A stretch of DNA of 64,000 nt from VXYL01 sp963422285 (GTDB lineage: Bacteria > Pseudomonadota > Gammaproteobacteria > Pseudomonadales > Azotimanducaceae), in assembly GCA_963422285.2 (NCBI GenBank), contig CAXXJO010000001.1, forward strand, positions 744,001 through 808,000. Reading direction: 5' to 3'. The translations under genes were made by a program, and so were the position numbers. Shown piece after piece: positions 27,511 through 36,516 of this stretch. How positions within the stretch are numbered: the stretch's first letter is position 1; every line of letters begins with the position of its first letter. The notes beneath the pieces were generated by a model. It had not been told where the DNA came from. It did no database searches and worked only from the letters and a program-made list of their open reading frames with translations.

Positions 27511-28095
27511 TCATCCACTCCGACCCGCTTCATGTCGTATGGCCTCCAGCAGACCCTCAATACCTTGAAGAAATGCTTTATAGCTGCGTGAGCGGTTCTC
27601 TCTTGATAGCGAACGCGCCATGCGTCTTGCCCCAAGGCGCTTCTGAAAATCCGGAATCAGATCAGCAATCGCTTTCGCAGGTTGCGCGACAGCATCGGGA
27701 TCGCGGTATCGTGAATCTCTTCGGAGCTTGCGCAGAGCCTCTTGGCGAGCTCCTGGAAACGCTTCGGCAAGCGCGTCAGGATCGCCGATGTACCATGCTT
27801 CAAGCTCGCGACAAACAATCCGAACCAGAACGTCGAAGCGGCCCCCTGCTCGGCATCTCTGGATGAGTTCGGTCTTGACTTGGCGGCAGTCTGCGCTGTT
27901 CTGATCTCGCACCACGACAAAGCGAACTCCCGGTTCTCGCCACCCTCTTAGCCTTCCTGGGAGCCGTTTGGTCAAGTCTTTCTTTCCATCGTGAGGAACG
28001 CATTGAAAACAGAGTCCGGGACACAGCCTTGGCAGCAAGCCGTCAAGCAGATCCGCCATTGATACTTCTTCCAGCAAGAAGACGACCTTCGACAT
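27511..28095 (-). CDS. DUF4276 family protein with a TOPRIM-like acidic pattern
   Basis: The 194-residue protein fits DUF4276: MSKVVFLLEEVSMADLLDG at the N-terminus, then GVRFVVVRDQNSADCRQVK (57-75) and RIVCRELEAWYIGDPDALAE (92-111). An early Glu, a DxxxxD segment at 64-69 and a later E-x-E (97/99) give the acidic layout expected of a TOPRIM-type nuclease, although that fold assignment is my inference. Its ATG overlaps the stop of the upstream ATPase gene (TAATG), so the two are translationally coupled and probably form one complex. By analogy with OLD and PARIS systems, this would be the effector subunit controlled by the ATPase. Confidence 0.8.
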   Translation of the reverse strand: MSKVVFLLEEVSMADLLDGLLPRLCPGLCFQCVPHDGKKDLTKRLPGRLRGWREPGVRFVVVRDQNSADCRQVKTELIQRCRAGGRFDVLVRIVCRELEAWYIGDPDALAEAFPGARQEALRKLRRDSRYRDPDAVAQPAKAIADLIPDFQKRLGARRMARSLSRENRSRSYKAFLQGIEGLLEAIRHEAGRSG

Positions 28096-29270
28096 TACGG
28101 ATCGGCGCCTTCGAACAAACGATGCCTCCAGAGTGTGCCGGGATCATCTCCTTCCTCCGCTAGCCCCTTAAGCAATTCTATGTCGCTGGCGCGTCGAATC
28201 TTGGAGAATCCGTCCTTTTTTTGTAGCCAGAAGATTTCGTCCAGTCTGGCTGCACTGAGAAAGTCGGGGGAATGGGTAGAAATGAAAACCTGTCCACCAC
28301 GCCTAGCGTAATCTCTGAACTCCTCTATGAGTACCCCGAGCAACGACGGGTATAGCTGATTTTCCGGCTCTTCGACTGCTAGCAACGGATGCGGCTTCGG
28401 ATCGTAGAGCATCACAAGGTAGGCAAACATCTTGATTGTGCCATCGGAGACGTAGCGAGCGATGAAAGGATCCTCGAAACTGCCTTCCTTGAAGCACAGC
28501 ACCAAACGCCCATCGAGCGTAGACTTGGCTTCTACATGCTCGACACCAGGAACACGAGTGCGCATTGCGTCAAGTACACGGTGAAACTGCTCATTATGGC
28601 TTTCGAACATGTACTGCGCCACCTGCGCGACATTGTCCCCCAGGCTAGAAAGGTGCTCTGCGTAGCCAGCTTCGGCGCTTGGTCTCGCATTGGCGATGTG
28701 GAAGTTCGATACATGCCAGTTTTCGATCAGATTGCGGAACTCCGAGACCACACGGAACTCGCGAAATTGGCCTAGTCCCTTGATCGCCAATATACTGGGA
28801 TCGTCCAGCTCGTATTCCGCTCTCTCCGCGATTGCATTCTTATCCCCATAGACGGACTCATTGGTAATTGCCTTCCCTTTTCCGTGGGAGAAATCAACGA
28901 AGTGCCACGGACGACCACTGCCACTACCTCGACGATAGCGCAGAATTTCACGATGTACAACTGCGCGACCTTTATCCTCCGTCACTTTAAGTATGTACGA
29001 TGCTAAACGTCCGCCACTTTCTCGAAACTTGATCGTAATATCAATAGCTGCCTTTTCTCCCCGACTTGTCAACTCGTCCAATCCGCCTCGCCGGGCAGCC
29101 GCCACAGCAACATTATCGGCCAGCGCCTCCTTGATGAAAGAAAACAGGTCAAACAGCGTTGACTTGCCAGTGCCGTTGGCTCCTACGACGACGACCATAG
29201 GTGGAAGCTTGGTCAGCTTCACTTCCCGGAACAGGCGGTAGTTCTTGATTTCGATCTGTTCAATCTGCAC
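28095..29270 (-). CDS. AAA_21-type ATPase (SMC/ABC-like), OLD/PARIS-like partner
   Basis: This 391-residue ATPase begins MQIEQIEIKNYRLFREVKL and has Walker A GANGTGKST (30-38), an ABC-type signature YVSDGTIKMF (273-282), Walker B LLAVEEPENQLYP (296-308) and the switch histidine in FISTHSPDFLSA (329-340). This is the architecture of AAA_21/OLD-like ATPases that work with nuclease or TOPRIM effectors. The start is GTG 29270, preceded by a strong GGAGGTGAC. The gene is clearly less GC-rich than its neighbours and lies next to a dead IS5-type transposase, both signs of transfer. It is followed directly by the DUF4276 gene. Confidence 0.9.
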   Translation of the reverse strand: MQIEQIEIKNYRLFREVKLTKLPPMVVVVGANGTGKSTLFDLFSFIKEALADNVAVAAARRGGLDELTSRGEKAAIDITIKFRESGGRLASYILKVTEDKGRAVVHREILRYRRGSGSGRPWHFVDFSHGKGKAITNESVYGDKNAIAERAEYELDDPSILAIKGLGQFREFRVVSEFRNLIENWHVSNFHIANARPSAEAGYAEHLSSLGDNVAQVAQYMFESHNEQFHRVLDAMRTRVPGVEHVEAKSTLDGRLVLCFKEGSFEDPFIARYVSDGTIKMFAYLVMLYDPKPHPLLAVEEPENQLYPSLLGVLIEEFRDYARRGGQVFISTHSPDFLSAARLDEIFWLQKKDGFSKIRRASDIELLKGLAEEGDDPGTLWRHRLFEGADP

Positions 29271-29305
29271 GAGTCACCTCCATGTTCGTCTTACATAAAC
29301 CTATC

Positions 29306-29773
29306 TCATAATCGTTTGAGCAGGATACCGATGCAGCCGAGCTGCATGAAGTCGAGAAATTTGCAGCATGAGGGCTCGCTGACGGCGAAAGGCGGCGACG
29401 GTCTACCAGCCTCATGATTTTCATGCCTTCTCCGCGCTTCCCGTGCCGACCCTCCTGGCCGAATGAATATCTCGTCGCTGAAACCCTCCTTCTTGTCGAT
29501 CCGGCCTGTCCCGCGCAATTCGTTCGCCCGACTCGTCGACACGCCACGCGGCGCTTCATGGCGACACCATTGCTGAGCTGACGACGCTCGTGAATCATCC
29601 TGCGGTTTGGATAGTTCCGAGGTGATCCGCGCCGCTGTGCGCCTGAGGTCGGAATCCGCAGGACCGCATCGAGAATTCTGCGGTACGGAATCGGGAGGGC
29701 GTCCCGGACGACTCGATGCAATATGTTGTTCGGGAAAACGATCCCGTTGCTGGTCGGTCAACTTCAACATCAT
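29306..29773 (-). pseudogene. Remnant of an IS5-family transposase
   Basis: Pieces of one transposase occur in different minus-strand frames: MMLKLTDQQRDR and PEQHIASSRPGRPPDS at the start, then YRRILDAVLRI, QQWCRHEAPRGVSTSRANEL, GRIDKKEGFSDEIFIRPGG, GMKIMRLVDRRRL and SPHAANF. These match the order in IS5/IS427-type transposases (helix-turn-helix, then the first DDE strand). Several frameshifts are present and the C-terminal catalytic half is missing. No terminal inverted repeats were identified. Confidence 0.78.
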
Positions 29774-29991
29774 GTCCTCGGTATGGGTATTCTGGCTTCA
29801 TCAGTCAATTTTGAGACAGGTTCATATCACGAATTGTATTCCCGCTGCCAGCAAATCCCCGAATACTTGCCAAGGAAGGCGTGATAGCCGGACGGATAGC
29901 GGGCATGGGTTGGATAGGCGAAGTCCAGCTGCAGCGGCGCTTAAGGCAAGGAACGCTTCGACGCTTAAATCGGAAACAGCTCCGTCAGCCA

Positions 29992-30210
29992 TCAGAACAC
30001 GACCTGCATCAGGTAGTCGAGCAAGCCGACGTGGTAGCGGTCGTGCCACAGCAGCCAAGTGAGAACGAGACCGCCAAACGCCAGCACGAGGCAGGCCGCG
30101 ACCACCGCCATCACGGCGACGAGGGTGTCGTTGAACACTCCGCGCAGGCGCAAGCGCCGCTTCGGCGTGGCGGGGCCGATCCTCGCCAAGTAGTCCTTGC
30201 CTTTGTCCAC
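29992..30210 (-). CDS. Small single-pass membrane protein downstream of xylA
   Basis: GTG 30210 lies 14 bases after the xylA stop and opens a 72-codon frame, VDKGKDYLARIGPATPKRR followed by a hydrophobic stretch (VAVMAVVAACLVLAFGGLVL), then TWLLWHDRYHVGLLDYLMQ. One membrane helix with a basic N-terminal side is clear. No family is recognised. The position suggests co-transcription with xylA, but a chance open frame in GC-rich DNA cannot be excluded. Confidence 0.45.
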   Translation of the reverse strand: MDKGKDYLARIGPATPKRRLRLRGVFNDTLVAVMAVVAACLVLAFGGLVLTWLLWHDRYHVGLLDYLMQVVF

Positions 30211-30224
30211 AGTGGCGGGCAAGG

Positions 30225-31541
30225 CTAGCGGACGAACCGCGAGACGATGTTCTCCAGCAGTTCCTGCCGGCCGCTGGTGGGCGACAGGTCCGGGTCCGTC
30301 GCGCGGATGCGGGTGGCCAGGGAATCGAAGCTCTCGCCACCGGCCAGGATGCGCTGGCCCAGCCCTCGGTCCCAGCCGCGGTAGCGCTCGGCGACATGAT
30401 CGGACAGTTCCCCGGATTCCAGCAGGGCAGCGGCGTTGACAAGGCCGCAGGCAAGGACGTCCATGCCGCCGATATGGCCGTAGAAGAGGTCTTCCCGCGC
30501 CACGCTTTGCCGGCGCAGCTTGGCGTCGAAGTTGAAACCGCCGGTGGCGAACCCGCCCGCTCGCAGAATCTCGTAGAGCACCAGGGTCGCCTCCTGCACG
30601 CTGTTCGGGAACTGGTCCGTGTCCCAGCCGTTCTGCGGGTCGCCGCGGTTGGCGTCGACGCTGCCGAAGATGTCGTTGGCGATGGCGTAGGCCACTTCGT
30701 GCTGAAAGGCATGGCCGGCGAGGGTGGCGTGGTTGCACTCGATATTGAGCTTGAACTCGTCCGCCAAGCCGCACTTCTGCAGAAAGGCGTAGCAGGCGGC
30801 GCTGTCGTAGTCGTACTGATGCTTGGTGGGTTCGCAAGGCTTCGGTTCGATCAGCAGGGTGCCCGGAAATCCGATCTTGTGCTTGTGTTCCACCACCAAG
30901 CACATGAAGCGACCAAGCTGGTCGGCTTCGCGCTTGAGATCGGTGTTCAGCAGCGTGTCGTAGCCTTCGCGGCCTCCCCACAGCACATAGTTCTCGCCGC
31001 CGAGCCGATGGGTGAGTTCGAGCACGGTCTTCACTTGCGCAGCGGCGTGGGCGAAAACCTCCGGGTTCGGATTGGTGGCGGCGCCAGCGGCGTAGCGCGG
31101 GTGGCCGAACAGGTTGGCGGTGCCCCACAGCAGACGGATGCCGGTACGCTCCATTTCGCCGGCGATGTCCTCGCCGATGGCGAGCAGGTTCTTCTCCGAT
31201 TCGGCGAACGTGTCGCCTTCCGGGGCCACGTCGCGGTCGTGGAAGCAGAAGTACGGCGCGGTGAGTTTGTCGATGAACTCGAACGCGGCGGCTAGCTTGG
31301 CCCGCGCCGCAGCCATCGGATTCGCGGCCCCGTTGGCCCAGGGACGATCCCAGGTACCGGTGCCGAAGACATCCGCGCCCGGGGCGTCGAAGGAGTGCCA
31401 ATAGCAGACCGCGAAGCGCAGGTGCTCGGCCATGGATTTGCCCAGCACCTCGGCATTGGCATCGTAGTAGCGAAAGCTGAGCGGATCCGTCGAATCCGGT
31501 CCTCGGTAGGCGATAGTGTCCACGTCGGGGAAGAAGTTCAT
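30225..31541 (-). CDS. xylA: Xylose isomerase
   Basis: XylA interconverts D-xylose and D-xylulose. The 438-residue length fits the longer class II group. The active-site His is in PYFCFHDRDVAPEGDTF, and the metal and substrate ligands are in LLIEPKPCEPTKHQYDYD, LNIECNHATLAGHAFQHE, and SVDANRGDPQNGWDTDQFP. ATG 31541 gives the family start MNFFPDVDTIAYRGPDSTDP with AAGGAACG upstream. The matching kinase xylB lies 2 kb upstream on the same strand but is separated by an unrelated CNNM/CBS gene. A repeat copy lies 91 bases upstream of the start. Confidence 0.97.
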   Translation of the reverse strand: MNFFPDVDTIAYRGPDSTDPLSFRYYDANAEVLGKSMAEHLRFAVCYWHSFDAPGADVFGTGTWDRPWANGAANPMAAARAKLAAAFEFIDKLTAPYFCFHDRDVAPEGDTFAESEKNLLAIGEDIAGEMERTGIRLLWGTANLFGHPRYAAGAATNPNPEVFAHAAAQVKTVLELTHRLGGENYVLWGGREGYDTLLNTDLKREADQLGRFMCLVVEHKHKIGFPGTLLIEPKPCEPTKHQYDYDSAACYAFLQKCGLADEFKLNIECNHATLAGHAFQHEVAYAIANDIFGSVDANRGDPQNGWDTDQFPNSVQEATLVLYEILRAGGFATGGFNFDAKLRRQSVAREDLFYGHIGGMDVLACGLVNAAALLESGELSDHVAERYRGWDRGLGQRILAGGESFDSLATRIRATDPDLSPTSGRQELLENIVSRFVR

Positions 31542-31631
31542 GGCGCGTTCCTTACGTTCCTGCGGCGCGGCAAGCCGTGAGCGCAAATAGTCGTACAGAC
31601 CACAACGAACCGCAAACCGTTTCGTCGCACG

Positions 31632-31753
31632 GTAGTGCGTTAGTTTGAAATTCGAGCAGCCGCGCCACTACATAGGTATCCAATAGCGTTCCATACCCTG
31701 CATCTTGCGACTATATCGTGCGGCATGACGATACGGATTCAAACCGAGCCGCA
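31632..31753 (-). repeat. Dispersed inverted-end repeat, copy B
   Basis: Ends read GTAGTGCGTTAGTTTGAAA and GGATTCAAACCGAGCCGCAC. On the minus strand it is closest to copy C, sharing GGAACGCTATTGGATACC in the middle and GTGGCGCGGC near one end. It is 91 bases upstream of the xylA start. Confidence 0.85.
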
Positions 31754-32141
31754 CCCGCCGTGTCACGGATATCCTCGGAACCGGCCTCGCAAAATCGAAC
31801 GGAAGACGCTTCCTTGCTGGTTGTTTCCCGATCTCCACCGACCACGCAGAACCCGTGGCCGCTCATATCGGCGGCTTGCCGAGGGCAACTAGCATCTATG
31901 GCTATGCCAACGCGAGCTCGCTCCATCTGCTGCCGCTTGCGCGCGTCCCCGGCTTCGGTGCCGCGACAGGCGCAGCCGCTACGCTGTACGTTCGATCTCT
32001 TTGGCGCTTGCTGTTGCGGTAGTCGCCGCCGGTGACTGTACGGGCGTGTCCAAGGCTCGGAAACCGGTTTCCATGATCCGACCTTCCCTTCCGGGGATTG
32101 ATCCGTCAGTGTGCCAAGTCGCGGGCTAACTGCCAACGGGT
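31754..32141. other. No recognisable feature upstream of the xylA repeat
   Basis: About 390 bases between repeat copy B and the stop of the CNNM/CBS gene. Open frames are short and their translations unlike known proteins. It may carry the xylA promoter, but no element is clear. Confidence 0.4.
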
Positions 32142-33242
32142 TCAGTCGGGATTTTCCGCGGCCGGTTCTTCCGTGGCAGGCTCGGACAGCAGGCCGAAGG
32201 ATCGAGCGCGACGCTCCCAGTTGCGACGCGCCAGCGCCTGCATGTCGGCGTCGCGGTCGGTCTCGTCGACGATCTCGAAGCCCAGAAGGGTCTCGATGAC
32301 GTCCTCCATGGTGACGATGCCGGACATGCCGCCGTACTCGTTGATGACCAGGGCGATATGGGCGCGCTCGCGAAGCAGACGGGTGAACAGAACCGGCAGG
32401 CTGGTGCGCTCGGCGACGGCCAGGATGTCCCGTTTCAGGTTGGCCAGCGGCTCGTCGCCACGCCCCTCGATTACCGCCGCCAGCACATCGTCCTTCAGGA
32501 GAAAGCCCACCACGCGGTCCTTGCCGTCGTCCTTGTGCAGGGGGATGCGTGAAAACGGCAATTCGTTGTTGGCTTCGTGAAACTCGTTGGCGGTCTGGTC
32601 GATGGTGGCCGCCACAACCACTGGACGGGGCGTCATGATGTCCTCGGCACGGACGTCGTCGAACTCCAGCAGATTGCTGATGATGGTCGACTCGCCCGGG
32701 TCGATGACGCCTTCCTTGACGCCGATCTTGGCCAGGGCGACGAAGTCCGTGCGCGACAGCACACTGTCGGTCTTGTCCCCCTTCATCGCCCGGGTGATGA
32801 GTTGGCTCAGCCACACCAGCGGCGCCAGCAACGTCACCACCAGCAGCAGCGAATTGGTCGTGAAGGGCACTAGCGTTCGCCAGTACAGCGCCCCCAGGGT
32901 TTTCGGCACGATCTCGGACAGCACCAGGATCGCCGCCGTCATGCCTACGGGGATGGCGACCGCGGTGATCATCGGAGGCGCGTCCTGCCAGATGATCGTC
33001 GCCTGGCTGCCGACGCCGAACGCGCCCACGGTGTGGGCAAAGGTGTTGAGGGTGAGGATCGCCGCCAGCGGACGGTCGATGTTCTGCTTGAAGCTCTGCA
33101 GCCTGTGGCCGACGGCGCTGCCTTCCTCCAGCTTGATCTGGGCGTAGGCGGGCGTCACCGACAGCAGCACGGCCTCCCATATCGAGCACAGGAACGAGAA
33201 CACGATTGCGACGGCGAAGAAAAAGAACAGCAGGGTGAGCAT
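32142..33242 (-). CDS. CNNM (DUF21) and CBS-pair membrane protein
   Basis: This 366-residue protein has an N-terminal CNNM/DUF21 membrane domain of three to four helices (LLFFFFAVAIVFSFLCSIWE; MTAAILVLSEIVPKTLGALY with the conserved SEIVPKT; SLLLVVTLLAPLVWLSQL). A pair of CBS domains follows (EDIMTPRPVVVAATIDQTAN to VINEYGGMSGIVTMEDVIETL). The C-terminal CorC_HlyC domain found in many relatives is absent. Relatives are linked to Mg2+/Co2+ efflux or resistance. ATG 33242 is preferred over an upstream TTG. It separates xylB from xylA on the same strand. Confidence 0.9.
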   Translation of the reverse strand: MLTLLFFFFAVAIVFSFLCSIWEAVLLSVTPAYAQIKLEEGSAVGHRLQSFKQNIDRPLAAILTLNTFAHTVGAFGVGSQATIIWQDAPPMITAVAIPVGMTAAILVLSEIVPKTLGALYWRTLVPFTTNSLLLVVTLLAPLVWLSQLITRAMKGDKTDSVLSRTDFVALAKIGVKEGVIDPGESTIISNLLEFDDVRAEDIMTPRPVVVAATIDQTANEFHEANNELPFSRIPLHKDDGKDRVVGFLLKDDVLAAVIEGRGDEPLANLKRDILAVAERTSLPVLFTRLLRERAHIALVINEYGGMSGIVTMEDVIETLLGFEIVDETDRDADMQALARRNWERRARSFGLLSEPATEEPAAENPD

Positions 33243-33536
33243 GGGAAGCGTCCGCGTGGGTATCAACAGCCGAGGGCTTCTTCCGACAACGGCTCCGCCG
33301 GCGGACGGCCATCCGCCCGGATGGGGTCTGCGACGACATCGCTCGCCGAATGGGAATTCGCCGCCACTGCTACGGGCCGTCGCCCCTCGGCCTGCTCATG
33401 GACACAGAATACACCGTTTGCGGATTCGGTGCCGCACGCTACGCCATATGCTGCTCTTGCACTAGCTGCGCCGTGCCGACAGCACCATGCCCACCCGATT
33501 CGGCACGGTACTCTACAGGACTATCGCCGTCTTCCC

Positions 33537-34994
33537 TTAAGCCGCATGCAGCATGGGAAATCGCGCTTTCAGGTCGTCGTAGAGGTCGCGGTAGACGGCC
33601 AGCCGCCGGGCGGCGCGTTCGATCTCCTCGGCGCTTGCCGCTACAGTGGCCGCCACTGGCGCCTGGGGACACCGTTCCTTGGGTTCGCCGCCGCCGTGGC
33701 CGAGGGCGGCCAGTCGCGCGGCGCCCAGCGCCGGGCCGACCGCGGCATCCTCCCGATAGGCGAGAGGTCGTCCCAGGGCGGCGGACAGAATATGGCCCCA
33801 GAACGTGCTGCGAGCACCGCCGCCGATGACGCTCACGTCGCCAAGATCGGCGCCGGCTTCGGCCAAGGCGCGCTGCCCGTCCGCCAAGGCGAAGGCAACG
33901 CCTTCCAGTACCGCGCAGCCCAGCGCGGCGCGGTCCACGCCGTGGTGCAGGCCGACGAACGCGCCCAGCGCATGGGCATCGTTGTGCGGTGTGCGTTCGC
34001 CGGAGAGGTAGGGCAGGAAGTACAGGGAACCGGGCTTCGTGACCGAGCGTTCGATTTCGTCGATCAGCGCCTGCTCGGAAGCGGCGCCGACGAGGCGCGT
34101 CGCCCAAGTGAGCGCGCTGGCCGCGGACAGAATCACCGACATCCGATGCCACAGACCCGGCAGCCCATGGCAGAAGGCGTGGACGCCGCCAGCGGGATTG
34201 GGACGGTACGCCGCATCGGGCACGAAGTAGACGCCCGAAGTGCCCAGGGAAACGAAGCTCGTGCCGGCTGCCACGGCACCCGCGCCTACCGCGCCTGCGG
34301 CCTGGTCGCCGGCACCGCCTACCACGGGTACGGACTTCATGCCCCAGTCCGCGGCGATACGCGGTCGCAAGACGCCGCTGATGGCCGATCCTTCCACTAG
34401 GCGCGGCATATTCGCCAAGGCAAGTCCGGTGGCGTCCAGCATCGCCTCCGACCAGCGGCGGGCGCCGACATCCAGCCACAGCGTTCCCGAAGCATCGGAC
34501 AGGTCGCTGGCGAGTTCGCCCGTCATGCGGTAGCGCAGGTAGTCCTTGGGCAGCAGCACGGTGCGGATGCGAGCGAAGATGTCGGCTTCGTGTTCGCGCA
34601 CCCACAGCAGCTTCGGCGCGGTGAAGCCGGGCATGGCGCGATTGCCGGTGAGGGCGGCGACATCCACCGCATCCTCCAAAACGGCACATTCGGCCTCGGA
34701 ACGGCCGTCGTTCCAGAGGATCGCATTCCGCAGTACGCGCCCCCGGTCGTCGAGCAGGGTAGCGCCGTGCATCTGTCCGGACAGCCCGATGGCTCCGACG
34801 CGCGGCGCGAAGTCACGCAATTCGACCACCACGGCGCAGACGGCCCGCCACCAGTCCTCAGGCGTCTGCTCGCTCATGCGCGGACCCGGGCGGGAAACAG
34901 CGAGGGGACGGCTCGCTTCGGCAACGACATCGCCGCCGTCGCTGGTTACCACCGCCTTGACGGACGAGGTGCCGAGATCCAGCCCCAGATACAT
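33537..34994 (-). CDS. xylB: Xylulokinase
   Basis: XylB phosphorylates D-xylulose to xylulose 5-phosphate, feeding the pentose phosphate pathway. The 485-residue FGGY kinase has the N-terminal phosphate motif YLGLDLGTSSVKAVV, the substrate region GLSGQMHGATLLD and ILWNDGRSEAEC, the adenosine region SLGTSGVYFVPD, and VIGGGARSTFWGHILSAALG. It presumably acts with XylA. No dedicated xylose transporter or regulator is nearby. Confidence 0.96.
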   Translation of the reverse strand: MYLGLDLGTSSVKAVVTSDGGDVVAEASRPLAVSRPGPRMSEQTPEDWWRAVCAVVVELRDFAPRVGAIGLSGQMHGATLLDDRGRVLRNAILWNDGRSEAECAVLEDAVDVAALTGNRAMPGFTAPKLLWVREHEADIFARIRTVLLPKDYLRYRMTGELASDLSDASGTLWLDVGARRWSEAMLDATGLALANMPRLVEGSAISGVLRPRIAADWGMKSVPVVGGAGDQAAGAVGAGAVAAGTSFVSLGTSGVYFVPDAAYRPNPAGGVHAFCHGLPGLWHRMSVILSAASALTWATRLVGAASEQALIDEIERSVTKPGSLYFLPYLSGERTPHNDAHALGAFVGLHHGVDRAALGCAVLEGVAFALADGQRALAEAGADLGDVSVIGGGARSTFWGHILSAALGRPLAYREDAAVGPALGAARLAALGHGGGEPKERCPQAPVAATVAASAEEIERAARRLAVYRDLYDDLKARFPMLHAA

Positions 34995-35122
34995 GTACGT
35001 AGTTCCCGGATTGATGGGAAAGCCTATTCATCGCCCGCCGGCATGACGGTCCCGCCTCCGAACGCAGCGGCGCGAGCACGGACAGTGTGGCGGATTTGCG
35101 CCGCCAGCGGCAAGGGCGGCCG

Positions 35123-35779
35123 TCAGTCCTTGCCGGCTTCCCGCTCCAACGCCACCAGATGGTTCACCACCAGAAACATGGCTGCCGGGCTGCCGGCCGA
35201 GACCGTGTCCACCACGTAGCGACCGTTGACGATCATGGTGGGCGTGGCCATCACTCGGTACATGCGGCCTTGGGCATCGGCTTGGCGAACGCGGCTGCGG
35301 ATGCCGAAGGAGTCGTACACGCGCAGGAACTCTTCCTCGTCCACCTCGGCTTCCCGCACGAACAACCGCCGGATGTGCTGGGCGCGGCTCATGTTGATGC
35401 CGTAGTCGTGGATGGCGGCGAACAGCGGCAGATGCACCCGCTCCAGGACGCCTAGCGCCTCGGCGGTGTAGAACGCCTGGGCCAGCGGCAGCAGGCGCTG
35501 GCTCACCAAGGGCAGGCGGTGGAAGTCCACATCTTCCGACTGCGTCTGTCGCCACGCTTCCACCATGGGCTCCAGCCGGTAGCAGTGGATGCAGGCGTAG
35601 GAGAACACCTCCACCACCTCGATGCGAGCCGGATCTCGCGTCTCCACGGCGATGGGCAGCTTCTGGTAGTGCTGGCCCTCCTGGTACTCCGAAGCGGCGC
35701 CGTCGGCAGCCGCCCAGCCGATGCCGACGGCGATGGCTAGGCGAAGCAGGTGGTGGATGTTCATGGGCGTGGGATACAT
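35123..35779 (-). CDS. dsbA: Periplasmic thiol:disulfide interchange protein (DsbA)
   Basis: The 218-residue protein starts with a hydrophobic export signal (HHLLRLAIAVGIGWAAADG) and has a thioredoxin-fold active site C63-I-H-C66 in EVFSYACIHCYRLEP and the cis-proline loop VMATPTMIVNG. It should oxidise cysteine pairs in exported proteins. Starts at 35779 or 35764 (MNIHHLL) are both possible, since neither has a strong ribosome binding site. It follows the cytochrome c4 gene by 34 bases, the arrangement seen beside engB in many gammaproteobacteria. Confidence 0.93.
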   Translation of the reverse strand: MYPTPMNIHHLLRLAIAVGIGWAAADGAASEYQEGQHYQKLPIAVETRDPARIEVVEVFSYACIHCYRLEPMVEAWRQTQSEDVDFHRLPLVSQRLLPLAQAFYTAEALGVLERVHLPLFAAIHDYGINMSRAQHIRRLFVREAEVDEEEFLRVYDSFGIRSRVRQADAQGRMYRVMATPTMIVNGRYVVDTVSAGSPAAMFLVVNHLVALEREAGKD

Positions 35780-35813
35780 GGGGTTTCGATCTGTCAGACC
35801 GCGCGATGGTCCG

Positions 35814-36440
35814 TCAGTGCAATCCGTGCAGGTAGTCGGCCACCGCCTGCATCTCGCCATCGGTCATGTTGGCCGCGGTTTGACGCATCATGCCGCCGTA
35901 CTCCTCGTCCGAAGTGCGCTCTTCCTCCCGGTAGGCTTTGAGCTGGGCGACGACGTACTTCGCCTGCTGGCCCGACAGGGCAGGAAAACCCGCCAATGGG
36001 TTGCCGCTGCCGTCCGGGGCGTGGCAGGCGGTGCAGGCTGCCACGCCCTTGCGCAGAATGCCACCGCGGTAGATCGCCTGGCCCAGCCCGGCCGCTGCCG
36101 GCGGTGCCTGGCCCACCTTGCTGGTCTGGCTTTCGTAGAAGGCGGCGATGTCCTCTAGCTGCTCGTCCATGCGACCTTCGAGCTGGCCGATCATCAACGG
36201 CGCTTGGCGCTCTCCATCGCGGAAGAGCTGAAGCTGGCGGAGCAGGTAGCGAGCGTTCTGCCCGGCGATGCTGGGACTGTCCGAGACGAGGCTGTTGCCG
36301 TCCTCGCCGTGGCAGGCCACGCAGGAGGCCGTCAGGGCGCGTCCGGCTTCGATGTCGGGGATGCGGGGGGGCAGCTCTTCGGCTTCGGCGGTTGCGACGC
36401 AACCCAGGCACAGGACGACGATGGCGATTGGGGTTCTCAC
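35814..36440 (-). CDS. Dihaem cytochrome c4
   Basis: This 208-residue periplasmic protein has a signal peptide (MRTPIAIVVLCLGCVATAEA) and two haem-binding motifs, CVACH at 40-44 and CTACH in the second half, each within a repeated c-type cytochrome domain; Met ligands are likely in the MIGQ and MRQT segments. Cytochrome c4 shuttles electrons to terminal oxidases. It is divergent from engB with 76 bases between the starts, and dsbA follows downstream. Confidence 0.94.
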   Translation of the reverse strand: MRTPIAIVVLCLGCVATAEAEELPPRIPDIEAGRALTASCVACHGEDGNSLVSDSPSIAGQNARYLLRQLQLFRDGERQAPLMIGQLEGRMDEQLEDIAAFYESQTSKVGQAPPAAAGLGQAIYRGGILRKGVAACTACHAPDGSGNPLAGFPALSGQQAKYVVAQLKAYREEERTSDEEYGGMMRQTAANMTDGEMQAVADYLHGLH

Positions 36441-36516
36441 AGTGTTCGCTTCTACTTCCGGTTACACTCGGCGGCTGCCGAGGGCTGCGGAGTATAGCAT
36501 CGTGTCGAAGCAAGCA

